Shown: positions 9,309 through 18,478, numbered from the stretch's first letter. The stretch: DNA of 64,000 bases from Vibrio porteresiae DSM 19223 (GCF_024347055.1 NZ_AP024895.1:3561885-3625884), one strand, 5' to 3'. Program-made: numbers and translations. Notes: generated from the letters alone by a model not told the origin.

Positions 9309-10534
9309 TGAATGCCATCAGTATTGAAAATTTGGATGTGGTATTTGGTACTCATAACGAATCAGCGTTAGCGCTTTTGGATCAAGGAAAAAGTCGCCAA
9401 GAGATCATTGATGAAACAGGCCTTGTTGTTGGCGTCAATAACGTATCTCTTGATGTAAAACAGGGAGAGATTTGTGTTCTGATGGGACTGTCGGGCTCTG
9501 GCAAATCAAGTTTGCTTAGAGCGATTAACGGGCTCAATTCTATTAGCCGTGGCTCTCTGAAAGTACAAGATGGCGATCAAGTTGTCGACTTAGCTCAATG
9601 TAATGAAACAACGCTACGTCACCTGCGCACCGAGCGCATTTCCATGGTATTTCAGAAGTTCGCTCTTATGCCTTGGTTATCCGTATTAGATAACGTGGCG
9701 TTTGGTTTGGAAATGCAGGGGGTTGCCAAAAAAGAACGTCGACGTAGAGCTCAAGAAAAATTGGATATGGTTGGACTTGGTGAATGGGGAGAACAGTTCC
9801 CTCATGAGCTTTCCGGAGGCATGCAGCAACGCGTTGGATTAGCGAGAGCTTTCGCTATGGACAGCGACATCTTACTTATGGATGAGCCATTCTCAGCTCT
9901 TGATCCTCTCATTAGAACCCAACTTCAAGATGAATTATTAGATTTGCAGAAGAAGCTGAACAAAACCATCGTGTTTGTTAGCCACGACCTCGACGAGGCA
10001 TTAAAGATTGGATCGCGCATAGCAATTATGGAATCGGGTAAGTTAATTCAATACAGTAAGCCTGAGCGTATAGTTCTCAATCCCAAAACCCAATATGTCC
10101 GAGACTTTGTTGCTCATACGAATCCTCTTAATGTGCTGCGTGGGCGCTCCTTGCTTAATTCAGATAATGAGTTAATTCAAAAAAATCAGCGTTGGCAAAT
10201 TGCTGAAGATGACAATCTCTGGTTAGAAAAACATGACGAAGAATGGTTGATTGCTGGGCGTAGTGATTACCAAATCGTTGAGTGGGACGCAAAACAAGAT
10301 CATAACGAACTCGACTCACATTCTATCGTGCTCGCCCCTTCAGAAATTGACATGCGTGATGCGATAGAAATTCGTTACCACACTAGCAATCCTATCGTAT
10401 TGATGGAAGCTGGTGAGCCGATTGGTGTTCTCAACGATCATGATTTTTACCATGCACTATTAGGCAAATACAATGAGCCACAAGAAGCAGACATCACAGG
10501 TCAAGATACACAGCGAAGTGTTGAAGCTGCGTAA
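9308..10534 (+). CDS. choV: choline ABC transporter, ATP-binding protein
   Basis: A 408-aa ABC ATPase of the ProV/OpuAA group. It has Walker A GLSGSGKSS (residues 60-68), signature LSGGMQQR (from 168), Walker B ILLMDEP (D192, E193) and the switch histidine in VFVSHDLDE. The first 45 residues carry the ProV-like extension with the DQGKSRQEIIDETG segment. The C-terminal third (about 270-395) looks like a regulatory CBS-type region; in this family that region senses ionic strength. AAGGAGG lies 7 nt before the ATG. It is the last gene of the cluster. Confidence 0.93.
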   Translation: MNAISIENLDVVFGTHNESALALLDQGKSRQEIIDETGLVVGVNNVSLDVKQGEICVLMGLSGSGKSSLLRAINGLNSISRGSLKVQDGDQVVDLAQCNETTLRHLRTERISMVFQKFALMPWLSVLDNVAFGLEMQGVAKKERRRRAQEKLDMVGLGEWGEQFPHELSGGMQQRVGLARAFAMDSDILLMDEPFSALDPLIRTQLQDELLDLQKKLNKTIVFVSHDLDEALKIGSRIAIMESGKLIQYSKPERIVLNPKTQYVRDFVAHTNPLNVLRGRSLLNSDNELIQKNQRWQIAEDDNLWLEKHDEEWLIAGRSDYQIVEWDAKQDHNELDSHSIVLAPSEIDMRDAIEIRYHTSNPIVLMEAGEPIGVLNDHDFYHALLGKYNEPQEADITGQDTQRSVEAA

Positions 10535-10594
10535 ACTCCCCGGCGCCAATTACTCTACTACGAGTAACATTGAGGTATTCGTTAGGCGGTAATA

Positions 10595-10625
10595 AAACAG
10601 GGCGAAGAAGTGGTTCGCCCTGTTT
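10595..10625. terminator. bidirectional terminator between choV and thiH
   Basis: A 12-bp perfect stem (AAACAGGGCGAA / TTCGCCCTGTTT) with a 7-nt loop separates the convergent choV and thiH genes. It is T-rich after the stem on the plus strand and A-flanked on the other side, so it could serve both operons. Confidence 0.8.
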
Positions 10626-10727
10626 ATTCTTCTTACTCATTTATTCTAGCTAATCCATTTATCAGGAAATCTTTATCCCTTTCAAAATGGGCTTTGCGAT
10701 AGCTAGCTTTCGCACAACACTGCCAAA

Positions 10728-11894
10728 TTATGTTCCACGTGAAACACTATTTTGAGAAAACGCAATCGACCAGTCATGCCATACTGCTTCAATACCCTGC
10801 GCCTTGAGCATCTCATGAACCTCAGTCGTCGAACGTTCATCACTGATTTCAAATTGAACCAACTCTGTATCAGGGTGCAAATATCCTCCCGGTTGAGTAC
10901 TCGACTCTGCAGACAATGAAGTAATCCCAAACTTTACTAATTGATTGCGTAATTCAGCTGGCTCTCTAGTCGACAATGATAACTCAACCTCTGGGAAACA
11001 TAGTCGATAAGCACAAACAAGTTGAATCAATTGATTATCGCTAATTAGGCTTTTAGGTTGGACTCCTCCAGCACAAGGACGCAAACGTGGGAAAGATACA
11101 GAGTATCTAGAACGCCAGTAACGCTTTTGCAAATACGTGAGGTGATGCGCAGTAAAAAGCGAGTCAATTCTCCACTCATTTAAACCAAGCAACGCCCCAA
11201 TACCAATCTTGTCCATACCAGCTCGCCCCAACCTATCTGGGGTATCGAGCCGATAGTGAAAATCAGTCTTTTTACCTCTTAAATGATGTTCGCCATAGAC
11301 ACCAGGATGATACGTTTCTTGGTATACCAAAACAGAATCCACACCAAGAGACTTAAGCTCTACATATTGCTCTGCATCGAGTGGTTGAACTTCCATTGCA
11401 ACATATGAGAAATAGCGTTTAGCTAAAGGAATCATTTGCCTAAAATAGGTCATCCCCACCTTGGTTTCTTGCTCTCCTGTCACCAATAAAATGCTGTCAT
11501 ACCCTTTTGCTTTGATCGCCTGCAGTTCCGATTCCACTTCCGCTGCATTCAATGTCTTTCTCTTAATGCGATTACTCATCGAGAAGCCGCAATAGGTACA
11601 ATCATTTGAACATAGATTCGATAGATAAAGTGGTATATACATTCCTATCGTTCGACCAAAGCGCTGTTGGGTCAGCTGGGTCGACATTTTCTTCATGACT
11701 GAGATAGACGCCTCTGCTGCAGGAGAGATCAAAGTCATAAAATCCTCAAGCTGGAGTCGCTTGCCCATTACACTTTTTTCTAACGCTCGTTGTACTTCTA
11801 TAGGCGTTTTTGAGTAGAGTTTGAGGCGGATACTCTCCCAGTCGAGCTCCTCAAATTGTTCCAAATAGTTATTGTCCAGATAGTGATAAGCCAC
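10728..11894 (-). CDS. thiH: 2-iminoacetate synthase ThiH (radical SAM tyrosine lyase)
   Basis: A 388-aa radical SAM enzyme that cleaves tyrosine to dehydroglycine (2-iminoacetate) and p-cresol for thiazole synthesis. The 4Fe-4S ligands are C95, C99 and C102 (CSNDCTYC). The start is a GTG with a perfect GGAGGT 6 nt upstream. It is the last gene of the thi operon, 2 bp from thiG. The final codons and the stop are formed by a parS-like sequence at 10731-10746. Having ThiH rather than ThiO fits an organism able to make thiamine without oxygen. Confidence 0.95.
   Translation of the reverse strand: MAYHYLDNNYLEQFEELDWESIRLKLYSKTPIEVQRALEKSVMGKRLQLEDFMTLISPAAEASISVMKKMSTQLTQQRFGRTIGMYIPLYLSNLCSNDCTYCGFSMSNRIKRKTLNAAEVESELQAIKAKGYDSILLVTGEQETKVGMTYFRQMIPLAKRYFSYVAMEVQPLDAEQYVELKSLGVDSVLVYQETYHPGVYGEHHLRGKKTDFHYRLDTPDRLGRAGMDKIGIGALLGLNEWRIDSLFTAHHLTYLQKRYWRSRYSVSFPRLRPCAGGVQPKSLISDNQLIQLVCAYRLCFPEVELSLSTREPAELRNQLVKFGITSLSAESSTQPGGYLHPDTELVQFEISDERSTTEVHEMLKAQGIEAVWHDWSIAFSQNSVSRGT
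10731..10746. promoter_or_regulatory. parS-like ParB binding site (end of thiH)
   Basis: TGTTCCACGTGAAACA matches the Vibrio chromosome I parS consensus exactly. It encodes the last residues of ThiH (VSRGT on the minus strand). Confidence 0.8.
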
Positions 11895-11896
11895 GA

Positions 11897-12688
11897 TTAA
11901 ACCTCCGGAACAAATAAGACATCATCAAGAAATCCTATTAGAGGACTTGTCGCTGATGCATGTAAAGCAACACTACCTAGACCGCTCTCAAATGCCAACC
12001 GACCAGCCATAACCGCTAAACGAAAAGCCTCTGCCATAGCGATAGGATTACTTGCCGAAGCTATCGCAGTATTCACCAAAACAGCATCAGCTCCCATCTC
12101 CAATAGATAACTCGCATCGGAAGGTCTGCCAATTCCAGCATCAACAACCACCGGAACATTGGCCTGCTCGATAATGATGCGTAGAAATTCCTTAGCGACA
12201 ACACCTTGATTACTTCCAATAGGCGAAGCCAGTGGCATAACTGCGGAACATCCAACTTCTTCAAGTCGCTTACACAAAACAGGGTCACAGTGGCAATATG
12301 GCAAAACGATAAAGCCTTGCTTTACTAACTCATCTGCGGCAGCTAATGTCTCCACCCCATCGGGCATCAAATAGCGACTATCAGGATGAATCTCTAACTT
12401 CACCCAATCAGTTCCAAATAGCTCACGAGCCAGTTGAGCAGCGAAAATGGCTTCTTTGGCATTTCTAGCACCTGAGGTATTGGGTAGTAGTTTTATCCCT
12501 GAATTAGTTAACGCGGAATAAAGCGTTTGTCCCGAGTCATGTTGATTTGCATCCACTCGCTTAAGCGCTACAGTAACCAGTTCAGAACCACTAGCTTTTA
12601 ACGAATCCAGCATTATGTCACTACTCGAAAATTTGCCGGTACCAGTAAAAAGTCTTGATGAGAAATTTGTATCTGCAATTTTGAACAT
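11897..12688 (-). CDS. thiG: thiazole synthase
   Basis: A 263-aa TIM-barrel enzyme that joins deoxyxylulose 5-phosphate, 2-iminoacetate and the sulfur of ThiS-thiocarboxylate into the thiazole phosphate. The Schiff-base lysine is K97 in DWVKLEIHPD. The phosphate-binding end VVDAGIGRPSDA and GADAVLVNTAIA are present. Length matches the family (about 256). It lies 5 bp after thiS and 2 bp before thiH. GGAGG precedes the ATG. Confidence 0.96.
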   Translation of the reverse strand: MFKIADTNFSSRLFTGTGKFSSSDIMLDSLKASGSELVTVALKRVDANQHDSGQTLYSALTNSGIKLLPNTSGARNAKEAIFAAQLARELFGTDWVKLEIHPDSRYLMPDGVETLAAADELVKQGFIVLPYCHCDPVLCKRLEEVGCSAVMPLASPIGSNQGVVAKEFLRIIIEQANVPVVVDAGIGRPSDASYLLEMGADAVLVNTAIASASNPIAMAEAFRLAVMAGRLAFESGLGSVALHASATSPLIGFLDDVLFVPEV

Positions 12689-12693
12689 GATGA

Positions 12694-12897
12694 TTATCCT
12701 CCTGCTACTGCATTAAAAGTAACAACAACATCGCCATCTTTTAGCTGCATTTTGTTCCACTGAGATTTGGGAATTACGCACTGGTTAAGTGCTAGCGCAA
12801 TACCAGCTCCCTTGATATCAAGTTGGATTAATACGTCACTTAGCGATGTTTCACATGAAACATCCAATGCAAATCCGTTAAAGATTATTTGACTCAT
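12694..12897 (-). CDS. thiS: sulfur carrier protein ThiS
   Basis: A 67-aa ubiquitin-fold protein ending in the required diglycine (AVAGG), which ThiF adenylates and which then carries sulfur as a thiocarboxylate to ThiG. The ATG overlaps the thiF stop (ATGA). A parS-like sequence with one core change lies inside it at 12847-12862. Confidence 0.95.
   Translation of the reverse strand: MSQIIFNGFALDVSCETSLSDVLIQLDIKGAGIALALNQCVIPKSQWNKMQLKDGDVVVTFNAVAGG
12847..12862. promoter_or_regulatory. degenerate parS-like site (inside thiS)
   Basis: TGTTTCACATGAAACA is a perfect 16-bp dyad apart from its central two bases, differing from the parS consensus only by A for G in the central CACGTG. It may be a weaker ParB site or a chance relative of the two perfect sites on either side. 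Confidence 0.45.
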
Positions 12898-13724
12898 AAG
12901 TAACGTGCCCCGCTCTCATTTTTATCTTTATCAATGAAAAGCGAGACTGGACACTCTTCTTCAATTTCTCTGTCTTTGCATAATGGACAATCAGGATCTC
13001 GATTAACGGAGTAAATTGACCACTCACCACTCCTGCCATCGAAGCGATAAAGTACGGAAGATTGGAAACCAAAATTCTCCTCAGCCAAATAATTGATGCA
13101 AGCGAGAGATTGATAGCAGCTAACAACCCCAGCCACAGGCCCCAAGATGCCCATTGAGGTACATCTATTTTCAAAAATTTGGGTATCGGTAGGATACAGA
13201 CAGGAATAACATGGACATCCTACATGATAGTTCCAAATAGAAAACTGCCCATCCCAACCGGCAGCTGCACCAGAAATAAGAGGGACTTTACTTCGACCGC
13301 AGCAGTAGTTTACTTGCTGACGTGTCGTCATATTGTCACTGCAATCGAGTACAACATCGGCAAGAGTGACTTCCAACATCAATTGTTCATCGGTCATTCG
13401 CCTTCTTACCACCCTGACCCGACAATCACTATTTCTCTGATCAATTGCTTTTTTAAGAGCATCAACTTTGCTGACACCTAAATCATCGAAACGGTAAGCG
13501 ACCTGTCTGGGTAAATTACTCAGCTCGACTATGTCATCATCGACAAGAACTAAATGCCCCACACCAGAAGCAGACAAATAAAGAGCAGCAGCGTTACCTA
13601 ACCCACCACAGCCAATAATGAGAACTGAGCGATCCAATAGTTTGGTTTGAACTTCTTCACTCCAGGTATCAAGGCAAATCTGCTTTTGATAACGTAAAAA
13701 TTGTTGATCACTAAGATTAGGCAT
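12894..13724 (-). CDS. thiF: ThiS adenylyltransferase
   Basis: A 276-aa E1-like enzyme that adenylates the ThiS C-terminus. It has the nucleotide-binding IIGCGGLGNAA (about 36-46) and the acidic DDDIVELSNLPRQ segment. Two zinc CxxC pairs are visible at C172/C175 and C246/C249, with a conserved cysteine C188 in NRCTSMGIL. The ATG overlaps the end of thiE, and the stop overlaps the thiS start. The C-terminal tail after the second CxxC (about 25 residues) is longer than in E. coli ThiF (251 aa). Confidence 0.94.
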   Translation of the reverse strand: MPNLSDQQFLRYQKQICLDTWSEEVQTKLLDRSVLIIGCGGLGNAAALYLSASGVGHLVLVDDDIVELSNLPRQVAYRFDDLGVSKVDALKKAIDQRNSDCRVRVVRRRMTDEQLMLEVTLADVVLDCSDNMTTRQQVNYCCGRSKVPLISGAAAGWDGQFSIWNYHVGCPCYSCLYPTDTQIFENRCTSMGILGPVAGVVSCYQSLACINYLAEENFGFQSSVLYRFDGRSGEWSIYSVNRDPDCPLCKDREIEEECPVSLFIDKDKNESGARYL

Positions 13725-15024
13725 GTTCTCCCTCCCGGTTCTTTAGCGACTCAAACTCACGAACAACGAATGGAAGGTTGGGTTGATCTGAACTAACCGC
13801 ACGAACTACTGCGATGCTATCAACACCAGTGAGGTAAACCTCTCTTGCATTACTAAGTTGAATACCGCCAATCGCGACAGTCGGAATCCTATCCAGACCT
13901 AAGGACTGAGATAGTTCCTCAATAAACTTCTGGTAAAGCGCTAATTTATATAATCCTTGAGGGCGCGAAGGCATACTTTTAGTCGTGGTAGCAAATACAT
14001 GACCTAAAGCGATATAGCTAGGATAACTACGGTAGACCCGTAGTATTTCAAAATAACCGTGGGTTGATAGACCTAATCGAATATTTGCCCGCTGTAATAA
14101 TGCAATACTCTCTTGTGAAATATCATCCTGACCAAGATGGACGCCATAAGCTTTATGCTTTAAAGCTAACTGCCAATAGTCATTGATGTACACAGCTGCC
14201 TGATAGCTTTTGCCAAGTTGAACAGCATGCTCTATTTCCTTTTCACGCAAATGCTCTTCTGCATTCTTCATCCGTAGTTGAACGGTTTTCACCCCCAACT
14301 TCAGTAACTGTTCTAACCATAGGTTATTATCGACAACCGGATATAAACCAATTGCAGATGAAGTAGTTGAAGGGAATGGTACGGAGCTAGAGAATTGCTC
14401 CTTGCAAAAAGGAGCACCGGATTCGTCGAACGTCCAATCTACAGGACATGCGAAATCTTGTGATTTTTGAGGCCACAGTGTTTCACGTGAAACAGATCCA
14501 AGTGAACGAGCTAAAAGCAGACTGTCTTCGATTGTGAACTCGAGTGCGAGCAAAACAACAAACCAACTAAAGTGAGTGGTTACATCAATTGGCAAACGCT
14601 CGAACTGAATTGCCTTGCCAGCCGATATCAGATAATCCATTCCATCAGGATTCGTTGTTATCAACAGTTCATTTTTTGGATGAGTAGACGTGTTAATTCT
14701 GTTGCTTTGTCTTTGCAGAGCGGAACGTTGCAACGATGAATCATAAACATAATTGAGATAAACAACCGATTCAAATTCGTGAACGAAGGGAAACTCATTT
14801 GGTGATTTGGTGATAAAACTTGTATCGATGTAGATAACACTCAAATCGGGAAAATGAAGGGAGAGAAACGGCTGTTTAACCGTTTCAAATGTCATGGCTA
14901 GTTTGTCAGAGCAAACACCATTTTGCTTCGCACAGGAAAGATGCTGGTCTATCTGTTCACTGAAATCAGCAACCGCGAAATCAGAACATGGCCAATGTTC
15001 GGGGATATGAATCTTTATCATCAT
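13717..15024 (-). CDS. thiE: thiamine-phosphate synthase with extra N-terminal domain
   Basis: A 435-aa protein, about twice the length of classic ThiE (about 210). The C-terminal half (about 215-430) is the TIM-barrel synthase that couples HMP-PP with thiazole phosphate: QLRMKN pyrophosphate site, GVHLGQDD, LSTHG, GHVFATTTK and VAIGGI are all present. The first 200 residues are not ThiE. Their most recognisable stretch, EDSLLLARSLGSVSRETLWP, resembles the C-terminal end of HMP-phosphate kinase/ThiD-like folds but lacks a clear ATP site, so it may be a decayed or regulatory kinase domain (inference). The ATG overlaps the thiC stop; its own stop overlaps thiF. Confidence 0.9.
   Translation of the reverse strand: MMIKIHIPEHWPCSDFAVADFSEQIDQHLSCAKQNGVCSDKLAMTFETVKQPFLSLHFPDLSVIYIDTSFITKSPNEFPFVHEFESVVYLNYVYDSSLQRSALQRQSNRINTSTHPKNELLITTNPDGMDYLISAGKAIQFERLPIDVTTHFSWFVVLLALEFTIEDSLLLARSLGSVSRETLWPQKSQDFACPVDWTFDESGAPFCKEQFSSSVPFPSTTSSAIGLYPVVDNNLWLEQLLKLGVKTVQLRMKNAEEHLREKEIEHAVQLGKSYQAAVYINDYWQLALKHKAYGVHLGQDDISQESIALLQRANIRLGLSTHGYFEILRVYRSYPSYIALGHVFATTTKSMPSRPQGLYKLALYQKFIEELSQSLGLDRIPTVAIGGIQLSNAREVYLTGVDSIAVVRAVSSDQPNLPFVVREFESLKNREGEHA
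14479..14494. promoter_or_regulatory. parS site, perfect palindrome (inside thiE)
   Basis: TGTTTCACGTGAAACA is a perfect 16-bp palindrome and an exact parS match. On the minus strand it encodes the VSRET residues of the ThiE N-terminal domain. Confidence 0.85.
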
Positions 15025-16955
15025 TCATCCTCCCCGACGACAGGCTCCAGATATAACTCAGAACCAGCATCAACAAAACGTTGAGCCATCAGGTTCATTC
15101 CATCGCTAGCATTGAGAACATCTATCGAATTGGTCTCTACTGATTTTTTTTTGGGTAGCCCAGCTGCGTATTCACGCACTTCTTGTGAAATCTTCATTGA
15201 GCAAAACTTGGGGCCACACATAGAACAAAAATGAGCAATCTTCCCTGACTCTTGCGGAAGAGTCTCATCATGTAGTGCTCTTGCTGTATCAGGATCAAGT
15301 GATAGGTTAAATTGGTCTTCCCAACGGAATTCAAAACGGGCCTTTGATAATGCGTTATCTCGTAGTTGTGCTCCAGGATGCCCCTTAGCTAAATCAGCAG
15401 CATGTGCAGCAAGTTTGTAAGTAATTAGTCCCGTTTTCACATCTTCTTTATTCGGCAAGCCGAGATGTTCTTTAGGTGTGACATAACAAAGCATCGCACA
15501 ACCAAACCAGCCTATCATCGCAGCACCAATCCCAGAGGTAATATGGTCGTAACCAGGAGCAATATCGGTAGTAAGTGGGCCTAATGTATAGAATGGGGCT
15601 TCATAGCAGTGCTCGAGCTGCTCTTCCATGTTCTTCTTAATCATGTGCATAGGCACATGTCCTGGGCCTTCAATCATCACTTGAACATCATATTTCCAAG
15701 CTATTTGAGTGAGCTCTCCTAACGTGTGTAGCTCAGCAAATTGAGCTTCATCGTTGGCATCCGCTATAGAACCAGGACGTAATCCGTCACCTAAAGAGAG
15801 AGCAACATCATATTGAGCACAGATCTCGCATATCTCCTTGAAATGGGTATACAAGAAGTTTTCTTGATGATGAGCAAGGCACCATTTAGCGATAATAGAG
15901 CCGCCTCGTGAAACGATACCGGTGACTCGTTTTGCCGTCATGGGAATGTATCGAAGCAACAAGCCGCAATGGATAGTAAAGTAATCTACTCCTTGCTCAG
16001 CTTGTTCGATTAACGTATCTCGCATGACTTCCCACGATAGATTTTCCGCTATTCCATTAACCTTTTCTAAAGCCTGATACATTGGAACTGTGCCAATTGG
16101 AACGGGGCTATTACGCAGTATCCACTCTCGAGTCTCATGAATATTACGGCCAGTAGAAAGATCCATCACGGTATCAGCCCCCCAACGCGTTGCCCAAACT
16201 AGCTTCTCAACTTCTTCCTCAATAGATGAAGAAACCGATGAATTGCCAATATTGGCATTCACTTTCACCATGAAATTTCGACCAATAATCATCGGTTCTG
16301 ACTCTGGGTGGTTAATATTGGCAGGTATAATTGCTCGCCCTTCTGCTACTTCACGACGAACAAATTCTCCAGAGATCAATTCTGGGATTTGAGCACCAAA
16401 ACGCTCACCTGAATGCTGTTGCTCCAATTCCGGCTCTGAAACTTGTAAACGACGCTGATTTTCTCGAATAGCAATGAATTCCATTTCAGGCGTAATTAGC
16501 CCTTGTCGAGCATAGTGTAACTGTGTGACTACTTTGCCTTGTTTTGCCTTACGAATTGTCGGTAAGTGAGGGAAACGAACCGAATCCAACGTGGTGTCTT
16601 CCAATCTTTCCGCGGTATAACAAGAAGCCGTTTGATCCAATTCATAAGTATCTTGCCGTTCAGCAATCCACGTGGAACGTATCGTTTCGATACCAGAAAA
16701 AATATCTATAAGAGCATTTACGTCAGTATATGGACCGGATGTATCGTAAACATAGAGAGGTTCATTAGCACGAAACTTCGGGTTTTCTTTAGTACCGCCG
16801 ATAAGAGAATCTGAAAGAAAAATTTTACGAAATGGGACCTGTAAATCTGGACGAGAACCAGAAACGTAGGCCTTAGATGAGTTGGGTAATGGGGATGTCG
16901 TTAAGGATTCAATAAACGATTTGGCGCTTAATCTAGCATTTTTTCTATTCGACAT
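15021..16955 (-). CDS. thiC: phosphomethylpyrimidine synthase
   Basis: A 644-aa noncanonical radical SAM enzyme that rearranges aminoimidazole ribotide into HMP-phosphate. The iron-sulfur ligands sit near the C-terminus as C577-x2-C580-x4-C585 (CSMCGPKFC). Conserved blocks such as VMIEGPGHVPMHMI and GPLTTDIAPGYDHI are intact. It is the first gene of the thi operon, about 150 nt downstream of a TPP riboswitch. AAGGAA lies upstream of the ATG. Confidence 0.97.
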   Translation of the reverse strand: MSNRKNARLSAKSFIESLTTSPLPNSSKAYVSGSRPDLQVPFRKIFLSDSLIGGTKENPKFRANEPLYVYDTSGPYTDVNALIDIFSGIETIRSTWIAERQDTYELDQTASCYTAERLEDTTLDSVRFPHLPTIRKAKQGKVVTQLHYARQGLITPEMEFIAIRENQRRLQVSEPELEQQHSGERFGAQIPELISGEFVRREVAEGRAIIPANINHPESEPMIIGRNFMVKVNANIGNSSVSSSIEEEVEKLVWATRWGADTVMDLSTGRNIHETREWILRNSPVPIGTVPMYQALEKVNGIAENLSWEVMRDTLIEQAEQGVDYFTIHCGLLLRYIPMTAKRVTGIVSRGGSIIAKWCLAHHQENFLYTHFKEICEICAQYDVALSLGDGLRPGSIADANDEAQFAELHTLGELTQIAWKYDVQVMIEGPGHVPMHMIKKNMEEQLEHCYEAPFYTLGPLTTDIAPGYDHITSGIGAAMIGWFGCAMLCYVTPKEHLGLPNKEDVKTGLITYKLAAHAADLAKGHPGAQLRDNALSKARFEFRWEDQFNLSLDPDTARALHDETLPQESGKIAHFCSMCGPKFCSMKISQEVREYAAGLPKKKSVETNSIDVLNASDGMNLMAQRFVDAGSELYLEPVVGEDE

Positions 16956-17107
16956 AGCATTTTCCTTGGATAGTAATTTAGGGATAAATGCTTGACGGGT
17001 GTGTACAACAAGAGTGATTAACAGATGCTAATCGAGAGATAGGACAAAGCGAACAAACCCCAAACATGGGTATGTAGATGGTAAGAGCTTTGAGAAATGT
17101 CTTCTCT

Positions 17108-17188
17108 TGTTCCCTTCGCAGGTTCTAACCTGATCAGGTTCAACGGATCCCGAATAAACGGTCTCAGCCTTATGGCACTCCGACAAGT
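17108..17188 (-). promoter_or_regulatory. TPP riboswitch (thi box)
   Basis: Read on the minus strand, the segment contains GTCGGAGTGCC, the pyrimidine-sensor GGCTGAGA and the thi-box core CCTGATCAGGTTAGAACCTG ending in GCGAAGGGAA. These are the conserved parts of the TPP aptamer in order. It lies in the leader of thiC and should lower thi expression when thiamine pyrophosphate is abundant. The 150 nt between aptamer and thiC ATG are free of genes. Confidence 0.95.
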
Positions 17189-17195
17189 GAGAAAG

Positions 17196-17223
17196 ATTAT
17201 AAGTAACGCTTAAAAATTAACAA
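17196..17223 (-). promoter_or_regulatory. candidate sigma-70 promoter of thiCEFSGH
   Basis: On the minus strand TTGTTA and TATAAT are separated by 16 bp, a few bases upstream of the riboswitch start. Confidence 0.6.
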
Positions 17224-17292
17224 ACATCTTTATTTATTTAACATGAAAAATGAGAGAAAGCTTTCAATTTGACACTTAGAGCTCTGCTTCTT

Positions 17293-17676
17293 TTAAGAGC
17301 GTAGTAGCCACTGATATCCAACATAAGCAGCCGATATACTAAACAATACGTTCAATACAACGTTGAATCCCATCTTAACGAATGCCCCCTGCTCCATCAT
17401 CAAAACGTTATCCATAGAAAACGTTGAAAAGGTAGTCAACGCACCTAGAAAACCTAAACCAATAATTTGGCGCCATGGGTATGGTGCAAGCCACTCATTT
17501 TGAAAACAAGCCATCAGTACACCCATGATAAAGGAACCTATGATGTTAACGGATAATGTTCCATACGGAAAAGCTCGGCCGAAGACCATGACAGTCCACT
17601 CAGAAACCAAGTAGCGAGAGCAAGCACCAAATGCCCCACCGATAGCGATAAACAGTAAAGTAGATAATTGACTCAT
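17293..17676 (-). CDS. crcB: fluoride channel CrcB/Fluc
   Basis: A 127-aa inner-membrane protein with four hydrophobic segments and Fluc hallmarks GGAFGACSRY, GTLSVNIIGSFIMG and GALTTFSTFSMD. It forms a dual-topology dimer that exports fluoride. I use the ATG at 17676 because GAGG lies about 9 nt upstream and the protein then begins MSQLSTLLF as in relatives; an upstream ATG at 17694 would add six residues. No fluoride riboswitch is visible upstream, only a short hairpin (TTTGCTTAC / GTAAGCAAA). Confidence 0.93.
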   Translation of the reverse strand: MSQLSTLLFIAIGGAFGACSRYLVSEWTVMVFGRAFPYGTLSVNIIGSFIMGVLMACFQNEWLAPYPWRQIIGLGFLGALTTFSTFSMDNVLMMEQGAFVKMGFNVVLNVLFSISAAYVGYQWLLRS

Positions 17677-17694
17677 GATAAAACCTCGAAACAT

Positions 17695-18214
17695 TTGCTT
17701 ACCATTGTAAGCAAAAAACCACCAAGTCTAAGCATTTTCTATTCGACCACGGCTTTTATTTTCAGCCACTTCGCCTTTAGCACTCTGAAACAAATAAAAC
17801 GTTACAGGAGTCACTTAGATCTCTATAAAATGAAAGGAATGACAAGATAAGATGATCAAATCTCTAAGAGATACATAGAGCTGAAGTAAACTAAAAGATG
17901 CTTAGTCCTAGTCTTCAAAACTAACTTCAGGCAACTTAAACCGTCAACTCTTTGATGATAACTCATGTAATGACCACTAGTCTGATGTAAATAAGATAGA
18001 ACGACTAGCACACCTATCTCGTCCAAGAGTATTCAAACTAAATAGATAGGATTTGAATCAGTAAACATTTATTTGTTCATCTCTCTTGGATAAATTGCTT
18101 TTAATCTAAATCAACTGCTAGAAGTTAACATCAAGACGAAAAATGAATAGTCCCACCAGAAAGTAAATACAGAGCATATTTTCGCAAGCAATCAACATGG
18201 ATCACGTAATCGGC
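17695..18214. other. intergenic, no gene seen
   Basis: About 520 bp between crcB and a decayed element end. Stops occur in all frames and no RNA or repeat is recognisable. It may be chromosomal spacer downstream of the original tRNA-Trp or further decayed element DNA. Confidence 0.6.
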
Positions 18215-18478
18215 TATCGATGAGAAAGCTGTTTGTTGTCAATATTCATCCTAACTATACTCAGCGCTTTTTGTGGTTGTATAGCTCATCACAACATAAA
18301 AGATGAAATATATAATATATAGGAAGGGAACGGGGAAAGCTGTACAGAGGAGTTCTGATAGGTATTTCGGGGGTGGCAAATATCGGGAAGTATCTACTTT
18401 CATAACGCTAGATAGCAAAAAGCCTCAACCGAAGTTGAGGCTTTTCATATCCCGTAAGGGAAATATGGCAGGGGTGGA
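18215..18478. mobile_element. decayed copy of the pipolin right end
   Basis: This segment aligns by eye along its length with 31664-31928, the extreme right end of the element. Shared blocks include TGTTTGTTG-CAATATTCA, TTTGTGG-TGTATAGCTCA, GGAAAGCTGTA and a terminator hairpin. A final 38-bp stretch (18441-18478 versus 31891-31928) is identical and runs into the first bases of the tRNA-Trp 3' end. It lies outside the present left att site, so it is probably left over from an earlier or tandem integration of a related element at the same tRNA. Confidence 0.75.
18418..18445 (-). terminator. terminator hairpin in the decayed element end
   Basis: A 12-bp stem (AAAAGCCTCAAC / GTTGAGGCTTTT) with a CGAA loop. 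It is the counterpart of the terminator at 31868-31895 with compensating base changes in the stem. Confidence 0.75.

Noticed and set aside
16670..16685. CCACGTGGAAC sequence resembling parS
   Set aside because: Only one half matches the consensus; the other arm (ATT instead of GTT, GG at the centre) does not.
17695..17760. Possible fluoride riboswitch before crcB
   Set aside because: The conserved fluoride aptamer segments are not present; only a short simple hairpin is seen.
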